DNA of 64,000 bases from Selaginella moellendorffii (lineage: Eukaryota; Streptophyta; Lycopodiopsida; Selaginellales; Selaginellaceae). Position numbers and translations under genes: made by a program. The DNA lies in assembly GCF_000143415.4 (NCBI RefSeq), contig NW_003314312.1:1246409-1310408 (forward strand), given 5' to 3'. The notes under the pieces are model-generated. The model had not been told where the DNA came from. It searched no databases and saw only the letters and a program-made list of their open reading frames with translations. Positions 42,910 to 57,100 of the stretch are shown one piece after another (positions within the stretch are counted from its first letter, which is position 1; every line of letters begins with the position of its first letter).

Positions 42910-43607
42910 TGTAAGGAACCAACTCCCCGAGGTGTCGAAGGCTAAAGGATCCCTGAAAGCATAAAGAATTGATAAAGACTGAAATGATAAAGAATTCATC
43001 GGATGGGACCAAGTCTGAGATCGAGTCCAAGACCAACTCTGAGACTGAGTTCGAGATAGAGTCCGGGATCAAGTCCGAGGCCGACTCTGAGACTGAGTTT
43101 GAGACCGAGTCCGAGATCCGAGATTAGGTCCGAGACCGAGTCCGAGGTCGAGTCCGAGATCAAGTTCAAGGTCAAGTCCGAGTACGAAATCGGGTCCGAG
43201 ATTGAGTCCAAGATCGAGTCCGAGACATGGAAGCAAGCCTCGGGGGCGGCGCGGCTGCTTGGCAAGGGCCAGCGTCACGCGGCGGGAAAGGGGAGGGGCC
43301 CCAAGTCCAAGTACTAATACAGGTCTAGGGGTGAAGCCCAAAGTGTGTGTCTCCTGGGGGGGGGAGGGGCTGTAGGGGGTTCCAAAAGTAGAGTAGGGAT
43401 AGTGAGGTTCAGGAACTAGTCTTGAAGGAACTCTCTAGTGGTGCTTCCAAACTGACTTGAGGTTGAGATTGGGGCCATGGGGCCTTGGGTGGGAGTGAGC
43501 ATGGAATCGGGTGGTGCTGGAGGGGTCACCCAAGGAAGTGCTTAAGAGCAGCTCCCACTCTTGAAAGGGAAACCAATTGCGGTGCTCCCGGCTCATGTGG
43601 AGTGGTG
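42910..43607 (+). repeat. Chromovirus LTR, 5' two-thirds
   Basis: Starts TGTAAGGAACCAAC and follows the 21767 LTR through the minisatellite, then stops abruptly at about 43607 where inverted internal sequence begins. Contains a GC-rich stretch (43223-43300) not seen in the two full-length LTRs. Confidence 0.8.
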
Positions 43608-46600
43608 CCTCAACTTCCCATGGACTCACCCCAATACTCAAATGTGGTGAGTTGTTATAGCACATTTCCACAAGTCCCAAATGACTTACCCAATCAGTCT
43701 GGTCTCCTGAAACATAGCATCGCAAATAATCCTCTAGCTACCTATTCACCCTTTCCGTTTGTCCGTCTGTCAAGAAGTGTTAGTGCCATCAACTTGACTT
43801 AATACCCAATACCTATTTGTGGGTGATAGGTTATGCTAAATTTCAACTTGGTGCAATATTGTTTAAGGAGAGTTTTCCAAAACTTACTAGTGAAGATATT
43901 GTCTAGATCTGAGATAATCCCTTCTGGCCTTCCCTACACTCGAACCACTTATTCAAAGAATAGCTTCGCCACACCTTTCGCATCCACTTCCATTGTGGTG
44001 GGTATGAAATATGCCATGTTTGAAAATTGGTCCACCACCACAAATATCGCATCAAACCCCTCACTTGGGGGGAGTCCCGTGATGAAGTCTATCATAAGAC
44101 ATTTCTATGGACGATCTGAAATTGGGATGCTTTGTAACAAGCCCCCACTAGCCTTAGTCATGGCTTTAACCTGCTGACATGTTGTACATGTCTTTAATAT
44201 TTTTGGACATCCTTATCTATACTTGGCCAGTGATACTTCCTCTTGAGTAAGCCCATCGTTTTGGGCACTCTGCCGTGTCTTGCAAGAGGTCCGTCATAAC
44301 ACCCTTCTAAGGCTACCTTCCTTAGTCCCCTTCTAGAATATACACCCTCCTTTGTTTATAATAGATGAGTCTATTGCATTCCATATAGCCTATTTTCTCT
44401 TCCATTGGCAACTCACCTCTCTGGTGAGCTTCCCGTGCCTCTAGATTCCTCAGCAACACTTCTTGTGCTAGACCATCGTTCTCATATGCTATCTGCACAT
44501 CATGCCAAAAGGTATCACCAATTTCAAGCTCGCTTTTCGACTTAGAGCATCCGCCATAATATTGCTCTTCCCAGGCTTGTACAAAATCTCACAATCAAAC
44601 TTGGTCAGAGCATTGGCCCACCGACCTTGTTTCCCTCTCAGACCGGGCTGTGACAAAAAGTGTTTCGTTGCCACATTGTCCATGTAAACCTTGAAGTGTC
44701 TTCTCCACTCCTTGAGCACCTTGACCACCACAAACAATTCCTTCTCGTGGGCAGGCCACCTCTACTAAGCTTTGTCCAACTTCTTCGAGAAGAATGCTAC
44801 TGGATGGTTGTCTTGCTTCAACACTGTGCCCAACGCAAAGTCTGAAGCATCTGTTTCTACCTCAAAGTCCTTAGCAAAATCTGGTAACACCAACATAGGA
44901 GCCTTCCTCAACTTCCCTTTGAGGTGGATGAATGCCACCTCGCATTCCATTTTCCATACCATCTTCCCTTTTCCCATTTGGTCCGTTAAAGGTAGGGCTA
45001 CTCTCGAATAGTGTTTGATAAACTTTTGGTAGTAATTGCATAGCCCCAAGAATGCCCTTAACTTGTGTACATTCGATGGTCGTTCCCATTCCTGGATCAC
45101 TTGGACCTTCTCATTGTCCACCTTGAGCCTGTCCTTGCCCACCACATGCCCGAGAAACTTTACCTTTTGTTGAGCAAAGACACATTTACTTTCTTTAACA
45201 TACAGTTGGTGTTCCCTTAGTTTTTCAAGCACATTCGTCAAGTGTTCGGCATGCTCCTCTAGTATTTTGCTATAGATCAGGATGTCATCAATATAGACAA
45301 CCACGAAGTGATCCAGATAGGGTACAAAGATATGGTTCATCAATGCCAAAAATGTTGTTGGCACATTGCATATCCCAAAGGGCATCACTAGAAACTCAAA
45401 GCTCCCATGTGGTTCATCAACGCCAAAAAACGTTGCCAGTGCATTGCATAGCCCAAAGGGCATCACCAAAAAGTCAAGTGTTCGGCATGCTCCTCTAGCG
45501 TCTCGCTATAGATCAGGATGTCGTTAATATAGACAACTACGAAGTGATCCAAATAGGGTACAAAGATGTGGTTCATCAATGCCGAAAATGTTGCCAGCGT
45601 ATTGCATATCCCAAAGGGCATCACTAGAAACTCAAAGCTCCCATACCTTGTTTGACAGGTTGTTTTCTCGGCTACCCTGATCTGGTAGTATCCCGACCTT
45701 AGGTCAATCCTTAAGAAGTATTTTGCCTTTCCCAACCTATCGAACAGGTCCTCAATCCTTGGCAAAAGGTATGTTCTTCTTTGTATACTTGTTGAGCAAC
45801 TGGTAGTCTATGCACATGCGTATAGAACCATCTTTTTTTTTCACAAATAACACTGGTGCTCCATATGACGACTTGTTTAACTTAACATACTACCAACTCT
45901 TTTAGTTGGTGCTTGAGCTCCTCGAATTCCTTTTTGTTCAGTCTTCACCAAGAGTAAGCATAAAAATGTTGCATTGGTTCCTTTAGTGAGTTGTCCTCTC
46001 ATGGACACTAGGTTTAAGCAAGAGTCTTTAGGCTTACATTGCCCTACCTTTAGATCCTAGGCCTCCACCCTGGATCATTCTCCCCGGGCATTTGCAAATA
46101 CCACAAGATTCCTATCTTATCTATATAGGGCTACTATGAACAGATTGAACTAATCCATCCCAAATATTATGTCAAATCCTGCCATGTCCAACATGGTGAA
46201 ATCCGTGTGTACTTTCCATGTCCCTACTTCAACTCTTGTTTATCGAAGTATCTCATCGGTGTTTTGGCTACCTTGAACAAACTTTATCATCCACTACACT
46301 ATTAGTCCGGCTTGCCGGACTATGTATGCAGCCACAAAATTATCCGAAGCACCTGTGTCAATAAGGATCTTAACAAAGCTACCTCCAAGCTTCCCTCGGA
46401 GGGCTAGTAGATGTCGCGAACGACTCTTTACCAAAATTGCTTGTGTAATGAGTAATTTTGAGCTAGGGACTGGATCACGTACCTCAGTTTGGATTTCACC
46501 CAACTTAATGGCCATATTAGCTCTGGTCTTGTTCGGGTAAAGACATTCCCTTGAAAAGTGTCCCACTTCACTGTAGTTGTAGCATATGTTGTTTCCCACG

Positions 46601-48120
46601 CTACTAGCAGACTTGACTTTCTTATCCTTGGGTTTATCTCTTTTTGCTTCACTCCCTCACGTACTTGTTTGCTAACCACCGGATTTGCCTTTCCAGAACC
46701 CCGAGGACTCATTCTTAGAGAAACTCTTCTTGAATTTCCCTTTGCCATATGTTCCCCTTGGTTTGGTTCCTTTGCTAAATGTGGACCCTGACCCCAACCC
46801 CAGATTACATCAAATCTTGCCATGTCCAATATGGTGAAATCCGTGTTTACTTTCCATGTCCCTACTTTGCCTCTTGCTTATCAATGTATCTCATCGGTGC
46901 TTTGGCTACCTTGAACAAACTCTATCATCCACTACACTGTTAGTCCAGCTTGCCGGACTATGTATGCAGCCACAAAATTATCCGAAGCACCTGTGTCAAT
47001 AAAGATCTTAACAAAGCTACCTCTAAGCGGGCTAGTAGATGTCGCGAATGACTCTTTACCAAAGTTGCTCGTGTAATGAGTAACTTTGAGTTAGGGCCTG
47101 GATCACATACCTCAATTTGGATTTCACCTGACTTAATGGCCATATTGGCTTTGGTCTTCTTCGGGTAAAGACATTCCCTCGAAAAGTGTCCCACTTCACC
47201 GCAGTTGTAGCATACGTTGTTTCCCACGCTGCTAGCAGACTTGACTTTCTTATCCGTGGGTTTGTCTCTTTTTGTTTGACTACCCCACGTACTTGCTCGC
47301 TAGCCACCGGATCTGCCTTTTCAAAACCCCAAAGACTCATTCTTAAAGAAACTCTTCTTGAATTTCTCTTTGCTATATGTTCCCCTTGGTTTGGCCCCTT
47401 TGCTAAACGTGGACCCTGACCCTGTCATGTTTCCCTTTCGTAGGTTATCATTGAAATGCACCTTGATAGCCGCATCCAACGCTTCCTTGTAATTGGTCGG
47501 GTTCCAACGCATTACCTCGCTATGAGCCCAGGTTTGCAAGCTTGATATGAAGGCATGGAACGCATCCATATCACCCATATCCGTGACAAGTATCTTTTTT
47601 GTCATAAACCCATTCACATACTATTGAATGGTTCTAGTCTGCTTCAGCTTACTCAGCTTATTCATTAAGTGCAAAGTAGCATTCGGAGGAACATAAGTCG
47701 TGCGGATCGTCGCCTTCATCATTTCCCAAGTGGTCACTAGTCCTTCGTTGGCCTCTATTGTTCTCCATCAAGACATGGCATTATTTTCTAAATATGGTTT
47801 TGCACATGGGACCTCCTCCGAGCTCAGTAACCACAACGCTCGGAAGTAGTCCTTCATATCGTAAAACCAATCTTCCACCACTTTATAGTCATTCACTCCC
47901 TTGAAGACCGGTGGGGGTTTTGGTTTGTACTTGGGAACCACCTGAGGGACTGATTCCACTTCAGTTTGTTCGACCTTGTTTGGTTCTGCCTCAGTCCCTA
48001 CCAAAGGGTCCGCACCTTCTGCACTACCACCATCCGCGGTCTTTCGCCTTTTCTTCCGCTTCTCATCATGCTTTAGCTTGCATACGAGAGTCTCCAGCAG
48101 AGCATCGGTCTATGCTAATT
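43608..48120 (-). pseudogene. Inverted chromovirus internal region, rearranged
   Basis: Minus-strand gag-pol of the 21767 family, read from high to low: Gag (about 48005-47320), a zinc-knuckle/protease part present twice in tandem (about 47420-46808 and 46807-46168), RT (45765-45000, with a duplicated stretch around the NALATF text near 45400-45660), RNase H (44990-44490), integrase (44440-43608, with the inverted intron near 43765-43815). Stops throughout. The gag start and both proper flanking LTRs are missing. Confidence 0.8.
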
Positions 48121-48126
48121 GTCATT

Positions 48127-48249
48127 TGTAGATGATATCTTAGACAAGCTTGGTGAAACAAAAGTGTCTACTAAGATTGATCTAAGGAGTGGATATCTTC
48201 AGATTGCAATGGAGGACACATTTATTTCCAAGATAACAGTTAATATAAG
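48127..48249 (+). pseudogene. Short gypsy RT fragment
   Basis: VDDILDKLGETKVSTKIDLR and SGYLQIAMEDTF: gypsy RT continuing where the fragment at 35645 ends, therefore probably from that family. Confidence 0.65.
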
Positions 48250-49347
48250 TGTAAGCCACAAATTTTTCCCTTCCAATTAGCCAACTTAACTTGTATATCC
48301 GACCAACACTAGCTTGGCTTTAGCTAAATTCCTTTGCCAAGGTTCCCATCTATGCACCAGCTCCTACTTGGTCCTACTTGGTTTCAACTACTCACTGCAT
48401 GAGCAATAGAGCATTAGCCATCTATCCACAGATACCCAAATCTCTCCCAATCCCCCTCCCCGGGTTAGCCGTAGGTTTAGCTACACTCCCCGTAGGCACA
48501 AGTAGCCAAGCGCACTAAGCCTCCAAGCTCCTAACATCCCTTGGTATAACAAGACTTGATTATGGGACCCTCTAAATCCTAAGCCTTGGGTGCAACACTT
48601 GCTTTGGGATGCTGAGGCAAAACACCGTGGCCTAACGGCCTGGTATAGGTACCTCTACCATAACACTTTCATCCCGAAGGGAAGGCCCAAGCCCCTAGGA
48701 AGAGTGAGGACCACATGGGCCAGGAGCACCACAGTTGGTTGCCCTTCTGGGAGTGGGAGCTGCTCTTGAGCACTTCCTTGGGTGGCCCCTCCGGCACCAC
48801 CTGAGTCCATGCTCACTCCCATCCAAGTCCCCTTGGCCCCAATCTCAACCTCAAGTCAGTTTGGAAGCACCACTGGAGAGTTCCTTCAAGACTAGTTCCT
48901 GGACCTCACTATCCCTACTATAATTTGGGAGCCCCCTACAGCCCCCTCCCCCCCCCCCCGCTAGGAGACACATGCTTTGGGCTTTCACCCCACAACCTGT
49001 ATTAGTATTCGGACTCGGTCTCGGACTCGATCTCGGACTCGACGTTGGACTTGACTTTGGACTCGGTCTCGGACTCGGTCTTGGACTCAATCTCGGACCC
49101 AACAGTCTCTGTCTCGGTCTCGATCTAAAACTTGGTCTCAGACCCGATATCGGATCTCAGACTCGATCTCAAACTCGGTTTTGGAGTCGGTCTTGGACTG
49201 GATCTCAGACTCGGTCTCGAACTCGGTCTTAGAGTTGGTCTCAGACTCGATCTCAAAGTTGGTCTCATCGAATGAACTCTTTATCATTTTGGTCGTGTCT
49301 TCAGGGATCCTTTAGCCTTAGACACCTCGGGGAGTCAATTCCTTACA
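48250..49347 (-). repeat. Chromovirus LTR, minus orientation, nearly complete
   Basis: Minus strand starts TGTAAGGAATTGACTCC at 49347 and ends GGCTTACA at 48250; includes the GAGTCCGAGACC minisatellite (49000-49260). No primer site follows, so it behaves as a solo or 3' LTR. Confidence 0.8.
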
Positions 49348-49583
49348 CGAACCTTAAGTCCAGTTTAACCTGGGGAGGGGGATTGGGAAAGATTTGAGAA
49401 TCTGTGGATGGATGGCTAACACTCCATTGCTCGTGCAGTGAGTAGCTGAAACCAAGTAGGACCAAGTAGGAGCTATTGCATAGGCGGGAACCTTGGTGTG
49501 GGAACTTTGCTAAAGCCAAGGCAGTGTTAGTCGGATAGACGAGGTAAGTTGGCAGATTGGAAGGGAAAAATTTATGGCTTACA
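49348..49583 (+). repeat. Chromovirus LTR, 3' end only
   Basis: Collinear with 22676-22904, ending ATGGCTTACA, then primer site TGGTATTAGAGCC. It abuts the opposite-strand LTR head to head. Confidence 0.8.
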
Positions 49584-49642
49584 ATTTGGTATTAGAGCCT
49601 TTTCCTCAGTTCTAGCAAAGGATAGAGGTGGATTGCTGGGAG

Positions 49643-52600
49643 ATGGCAAAGAGAAGGCGTAAACAAACCAAGGTGGAGACAGAACCTCCTCTAGAGCTGG
49701 AGCTTCCAGTTGAACAAAAGGCGATAGATGAGAAATCCTTGCATGAGGAGGACTCTAGTGAGGAAACTTCTAAATAGAAGTCTGGTGGTGAAGTTTGGTC
49801 ATCCAAGATTCGATAGGACGTTTTAAAAGGACAATTGGCATAGACCAATGCCCTACTTGAGACTCTCGTACACAAGCTAAAGCATGACAAGAAGCGGAAG
49901 AAAAGGCGAAAGACCACAGATGCTGGCAGTGCAGAAGGTGCAGACCCTTCGGTAGTGACTGAGGCAGAACCAAACAAGGTTGAACAAACTAAAGTGGAAT
50001 CAGTCCCTCAGGTGGTTCTCAAGTACAAACCAAAGTGCCGGTCTTCAAGGGAGTGAATGACTATAAAGTGGTAGAAGATTGGTTTTACGATATGGAGGAC
50101 TACTTCCGAGCATTGCGATTACCGAGCTCGGAGAAGGTCCAATGTGCAAAACCATATTTGGCAGATAATGCCAAGTCTTGGTGGAGAACAACGGAGGCCA
50201 ACGAAGGACCGATGGCCACTTGGGAAATGACGAAGGCGAGGATCAACACGACTTATGTTCCTCCGAATGCTACTCTACATCTAAGGGATGAGCTGAGTAG
50301 GCTAAAGCAGACTGAAACCATTCAAGAGTATGTGAATGGGTTTATGGCAAAGAGGATATTTGTCATAGATATGGGTGATATGGATGCGTTCCATGCCTTC
50401 ATATCAGGCTTGCAAACCTGGGCTCGCGGCGAGGTGATGTGTTGGAACCCGACCAATTACAAGGAAGCGTTGGATGTGGCTATCAAGGTGCATTTCAATG
50501 ATAACCTATGAAAGGGAAACATGACAGGGTCGAGGTCTACGTTTAGCAAAGGGGCCAAACCAAAGGGAACATATAGCAAATGGAAATTCAAGAAGAATTT
50601 CTTTAAGAATGTGTCTTTGGGGTTCCGAAAAGGCAATTTCGGTGGCTAGCGAGCAAGTACGTGGGGTAGCAAAAAAAAAAGAGACAAACCCACAGATAAG
50701 AAAGTCAAGTCTGCTAGCAGTGTGGGAAACAACATATGTTACAACTGTAGTGAAGCAACACACTTTTTGAGGGAATGTCTTTACCCGAAGAAGGCCAGAG
50801 CCAATATGGCCATTAAGTCGGGTGAAATCCAAATTGAGGTATGTGATCCAGTCCCTAACTCAAAGTTACTCATTACACGAGCAATTTTGGTAGAGAGTCC
50901 TTCGCGACATCTCCTAGCCTTTCGAGGGAAGCTTGAAAGTAGCTTTGTTAAGATTCTTATTGACACGGGTGCTTTGGATAATTTTGTGGCTGTAGACATA
51001 GTCTGGCAAGCTGGACTAATGGTGCAGTGGTTGGGTGAACCAAGGATGATAGAGTTTGTTCAAGGTAGCCAAAGCACCAATGAGATACTTCGATAAGCGA
51101 GAGTCGAAGTAGGGACATGGAAAATAGACACGGATTTCACCATGTTGGACATGGCAAGATTTAACGTAATTTTCGGAATGGATTGGTTCAATTGGTTTGT
51201 AATAGCCTTGTATGGACAAGGTAAGAACCTTGTGGTATTAGCAAATGCCCAGGGAGAACGATCTAGGGTGGAGGTTTAGGATCTAAAGGTAGGGCAATTT
51301 AAAGCCAAAGACTCCTGCTTAAACCTGGTGTCTACGAGAGGACAACTCACTAAAGGAACCAAGGCAACATTTTTATGTTTACTCTTAATGAAGAGTGACA
51401 AAAAGACGGGAACGGAAGAAGTACCTTTACATCTAGCGGGTGTTAGACTAATTCCAAGATACCATGCCGGAGGAATTACCAGCGGGATTGCCCCCTGCAC
51501 GACTAATAGAACATAAGATTGAGCTAATCGAGGGTGCTAAGGCGGTGGTTCGTCCACCCTATCATTTGAACAAAAAGGAACTCGAAGAGCTTAAGCACCA
51601 ACTAGAAGAGTTGGTGGACAAAGAGTATATTAGGTTGAGCAAGTCGTCATATGGGGCGCCGGTGTTATTTGTGAAAAAGAAAGATGATTCTATATGCATG
51701 TGCATAGACTACCGGTTGCTCAACAAGTATACAATGAAGAACAAGTACCCTTTGCCAAGGATTGAGGACCTGTTCGATAAGTTGGGAAAGGCAAAATACT
51801 TTTTGAGGATTGACCTAAGGTCAGGATACTATCAGATGGGTAGCAGAGGAAGATGTCGAGAAGACAACCTGTCAAACAAGGTATAGGAGCTTTGACTTTT
51901 TGGTGATGCCCTTCGGGCTATGCAATGCGCCGGCAACGTTTTTTGGTGTTGATGAACCACATCTTTGTACCCTATTTGGATCACTTCATGGCCGTCTATA
52001 TTGACGACATCCTGATCTATAGCAAGATGCTAGAGGAACATGCTGAACACTTGACGAAGGTGTTTGAAAAACTAAGGGAACACCAACTGTATGCTAAAGA
52101 AAGCAAATGTGACTTTGCTCAACAAAAGGTAAAGTTTCTCGGGTATATGGTGGGCAAGGATAGGCTCAAGGTGGACCCTGAGAAGGTCCAAGTGATTCAG
52201 GAATGGGAACGACCATCGAATGTACATGAGTTAAGGGCATTCTTACTCAAGGGGCTTACTCAAGAGGAAGTATCACTGGCCAAGTATAGATAAGGATGTC
52301 CAAAAATATTAAAGACATGTACAATATATCAGCAGGTTAAAGCCGTGACTAAGGCTAGTGGGGGCTTGTTACAAAGCATCCCAATTTCAGATTGTCCATA
52401 GAAATGTCTTATGATGGACTTCATCACAAGACTCCCCCCAAGTGAGGGGTTTGATGCGATATTTGTGGTGGTGAACCGATTTTCAAACATGGCATATTTC
52501 ATACCTACCACAACGGAAGTGGATGCGAAAGGTGTGGTGAAGCTATTCTTTGAACAAGTGGTTCGAGTGCAGGGAAGGCCAGAAGGGATTATCTCAGATC

Positions 52601-53420
52601 TAGATAATATCTTCACCAGTAGGTTCTGGAAAACTCTCCTTGAACAGTGTTGCACCAAGTTGAAATTCAGCATAACCTATCACCCACATATAGGTATTGG
52701 GTATTAAGTCAAGTTGATGGCACTAACAATTCTTGACAGACGGACAAACGGAAAGGGTGAATAGGTAGCTAGAGGATTATTTGCGATGCTATGTCTCAGG
52801 AGACTAGATTGATTGGGTAAGTCATTTGGGATTTGTGGAAATGTGCTATAACAACTCACCACACTCGAGTATCGGGGGGAATCCATGGGAAGTCATCAAT
52901 GGGCTAGTTATTGAAGGTCCTGTAGAACTCGGTGTGGCCGAGTATCATGGAGAGTTACCTGTAGTGGAGGCATTCACGGTGGATCAGCCGGAAGTTGACC
53001 CAAAGGTAAAAATGCATGCAGTTGTTTAAACAAACTGATCTTGAGTTCTTTAAGTAGGTTCGCAGGGCCATACGAGATTGAGGCACGAATCGATAAAGTG
53101 GCTTACTGCCTCCGACTTCCTCGAGATGGGGAAGATGCACCCAGTGTTTCATGTGAACTTATTCAAGCCATACTTTGAGGATCCGCGTCGCAAGTACCAA
53201 GTGAGACCTTTACCTGAGGTTATCCAAGGGGAAAAGGAATACAAAGTCGAGGCCATTCTCAATGCACGCAAGAGCAAATGACAAGGACACGAGGTGAGAG
53301 AGTTCCATGTGAAGTGGAAAGGATTTCCACACTGCAAAGTAACATGGGAACTAGAGGAGAACCTAGCGAACTCTAAGACAGAACTCTATATACTTATGCA
53401 AAGTTCAAATAAAGGTATCA
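49643..53420 (+). pseudogene. Chromovirus gag-pol, second direct copy, RNase H deleted
   Basis: Gag from ATG 49643 with stops; intact stretch 50035-50511; knuckle partly lost (CYNCSEATHFLREC); protease ILIDTGALDNFV; RT with [11 protein letters not shown] near 52010. At about 52243 the frame jumps from the end of RT to the integrase zinc-finger (KRKYHW-like text), so the whole RNase H domain is missing. Integrase core, both introns (52694-52739, 53006-53057) and the chromodomain remnant (to about 53380) follow. Truncated at 53801 by the second DNA transposon. Confidence 0.8.
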
Positions 53421-53801
53421 ATTTGTGAAGTTGAGCAATGGTATACATTGTGACCCGAAGGCGTGCCGAAGGTAAGCTAATTAGTATGGGTTAACTAGGT
53501 CGACCTGGCGTAGGGAATTACACCCAACTCCCCGCGGGGATGTGGAATCCATAGACATATTTTACGAAGGTTGGGTTCGAGTCCTAACCCCTTAGTAAAG
53601 CAACGCTGGGTTCAAGTCCCAACCCCATACTAGGGCGTGGTGTGGTGTGGGGTATAGGGACATCTATATTCCGTTGTCATGGGCTTTTGGCCGGGGAGGC
53701 TAATTTAGGCACACTGCTAAGTGGGGGGATGCCCCCGGAGACATGGTCAATAAGTCATAGGATTAAAAAGAGACATTCGATGTGGGCATCGAACTTCTTA
53801 T
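53421..53801 (+). other. Chromovirus 3' leader interrupted by the transposon
   Basis: Matches 27770-28125 up to GAACTTCTT, then the transposon TIR begins. The LTR that should follow is absent within the window, except possibly the pieces after 63480. Confidence 0.7.
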
Positions 53802-53825
53802 AAGCTCTATTTCGTTAAAGTGGGA
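53802..53825. repeat. Left TIR of transposon copy 2
   Basis: Identical over 24 bp to 9194-9217. Confidence 0.9.
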
Positions 53826-54187
53826 ATTGTCATTATCCCACTTGTAAAATAAGGTTTCCAAACCTTTATATAGTATATAAATATAACAAAATTCAACTGC
53901 ATTGAGGCACATGCCATTTTATTTTAAACAAGGAAATGTCTACTCAATCACTTCTCCTCCCCCTGCCACTGCTTCACCTCTCTCTTCTCCTTGTCATCGT
54001 CGTCCAATTTCTTTCCATCCTTTTAATATTGGCTCAGTTGCTCCGAGTCTAGGTGGAGCCCAAGTCCCCATTCAATCTTTACTTTCCCCTTATTAATAAA
54101 ACAACTTCGCAGACTTCCAATAACATGCTGTAACACTTCTAGTATAATGCAAATCCTCTCAAAGAATTGTCTTTTAATATTAATACA

Positions 54188-57100
54188 ATGGCATGGAACC
54201 CTATGCCATAATAAGTTACATTTTTAAATAAATACATGCCATCTCAGACTGTTATTTTTTGCCTCCAACGCCTATACAATAATCTTGGAATTTCATCACT
54301 CTCCACACTATCAGGATTTAAACCCAATAGTAATGCCATCTCTTCTCTAATACGTCCATGCTCATGTTCAGTGGTCGAAGAACCCATCCGGTTGAGCAGA
54401 TTATGGAGATGCGGATAGTGCTTGGCTAGACAATATACATGCCATAAATGATGACTGGTGTCTGTCCGATCAAATGGCTTCTGATATACCGTTCCATCTG
54501 CCATTTGGTTGATTTCTGCAGCCACCTCCTGGACTGGCCGGTTCTCTATCACCATCGCTCCAAGCCGTTTTGCAAGGTCCCCCAGAACATACGGTTTCTT
54601 CTCCCTAGTTTCCATACTGCAAGAGATGGGGTGCACTGCATATGTGTGCGTGTTCGCTGCAGTTTTAATCGGCGAGTCATCGATGATGAGGATTTCACTT
54701 GACCTAGCAGTCCGGTTCATCACTACAGCCTCTGGCTTGACGAAGATGGGCTTGCTACCCCTCACATGGACCATAGTCAAGCAATCCTCCTGCGTTAGGA
54801 GAAAGTCAAATGGTAATATTACTCGCGTCTGATCGTGCATCATCTGTAGCAACGTTAATGCATTGTGGCGCATCATGGATGTCCAAACTCCCAATTGCAA
54901 ATTGAACCCGGCCCTCTGTTTTAAGTGTCGCATGGTCATTATTAGATCCCGCAGTTTCTCCCGTGTGATTAATGTGAATCTGTCTCTTTTGACCAACTTG
55001 CGACCGCAGGCTTTGGAGGGTGCAGTGACATTCGAGGATGAGCCACGCTCATGGGAGAAAAGGACACCGTTCAGATCAAAAACGATACAGTACTTTCGCC
55101 GTGACTCTGAAATGAAATGCGTCAGCATAAAAAATGGTACAAGTCAATTTTACCATCTACAATATTAGCGAATGGTGCTCCCGATGGTCGTTCAGAGGGT
55201 TTTGGTCGAGGAAACGTGAAGGGCGGAAATACTCTCCTCTGCAATGTGGGGTCAATCGCATCCGATGGCGTGTGGGCACATGCCATTTCAGTTGTAGACT
55301 CTGGTACAACTGGCTCAACAGTGGCATGGGGTGGTTCCGATGGCGTGTGATCACACGCCATTTCAGCTGGTGCGTTGGCAAAGTGGACATGACCGAACAG
55401 GCAACAGGGGCGGTGTAGGGAGGTTCCAACGGTGCGTAGTCAGACGATTGGGCACACGTTGAGTCCGTTGGAAATGAGGATACGACCGGCTCGGCGGCTG
55501 GGGCGGCCTCATGCGGGTCCAATGGCGCCTAGTCACCGTCAGTTGGATACGTGGACAAGATTGACTCAGTGGTATGGGCAGCATCAAGTGGAGCGTGGTC
55601 AGCTTGCTTGGCGTTGATATGGATAGTAGCCTCCACCAGCTCTGATGACTCTTGCAGGCAAGTAGAGTCCACTGGCGGATCCATATGCATGTCCAAATAT
55701 CTCCCTTCGATTGAGATGGTATCCTCCCTACTGGCTACTAAAAACAAACTCATTAGCACATTGAATCGACTATACTATATTTACCATCAACTGCTATTGG
55801 GCGCACTGCTGATTCTGAAGGATTGGACATACGTTTCGACCTTTGCTTGGCACTATTCTTCCTCGACACTAAAGGCTAGAGTTTGTATCTTAATTCAACT
55901 GAATAATCTCTACTTACCATTTGCTTTGCAACCTACATGGACAATGTTAGAAATGGTAAAGGTTAGGAATGGATGTACTATTATTTACCTGATGGTTTGT
56001 CTTGTATGACCTTCCTCCTCTGCTCTTTGGCCACCTCAGGCTGGCCATTGTCGTCATCATCGTCGTCGTCGTTATTGTGATCGTCACCATTGTGAGGACC
56101 ATCCAAGTCCTCTTCGTCCTCTTCTTCTTCGTCCTCCTCTTCGTCCTTTTGCTCTTCCTGCTCATTATCTTTCTCTGGCTCCTCATCCCCCTCCTGCATT
56201 TCTTCCATAGGCTGCTCAGGCTGGATGGCTTGTTCTTCCAGGACCATCTTGGGAAAATCATCTGGCCGAGACTCCATCTCAAAATACAAGACATCCATAG
56301 CCTGTTTTAGTGCGTGACCTAGGACCGTATCCTCACCCGACTGTCTTAACATGGTTTCTGCACGTTCTTGCACCCTTCGAAGACGACGAGATGAGAAAAA
56401 CGTGGCCCTGACTTGAAAAGCATCCCTCATCCATTGTACCTCTCCATTGAGATTGGGGAAGGGGAGTCCGCCATAGGAATCTGAGTCAGGAGGTGGTGAC
56501 CGCGAGGCATTACCTATCATCTTTTCATTGCCCTTCTTCCTTTTTGAATCAAACGCCTCTGATCCCGACGACTGTCCAACGTGCTTTTGCTTTTTATGAC
56601 CACTGTCAGTTTGAGCTTGGCTGGTGTTTGCCTGTTTTGCCTTTGAAGAAGTGTCTCCTGCAAGGAATGGCATGAGACCACACGCCATTGCAAATATAAT
56701 TTGTACCTCCTTTTTTCCTATTGCTTGTCTGTTTGTCCTTCTTCGATGCGCCACCAGTGCGCTTTTCAGTCCTCGTGTCTGAATATTCACAACGATCTAT
56801 AATCAAAATGGCATGAGGGCTCACGTGACCTTACCTTGTGCAGGTTGTGAGCTCGGCCCAACAGTAGCTGTTAACGCCGTTTCAGCATCTGGGGGTGGCC
56901 ACGCTCCTGCATACAGAGCTTGTGAGATAACATTTAAACTTAAAGTGCGTACTCACCAGGTTCGCAGAGAAGATACTGTTTTTCTTTGGCAACTGTAATT
57001 ATATGCTTCATTGAAGTCACCTCTTCAATGGAGTTTGTCACCGCAACACACGGGACACCCTTGAGTAGTGCGGCTCGAAAGAATAGTCCGCCGCAGTTGT

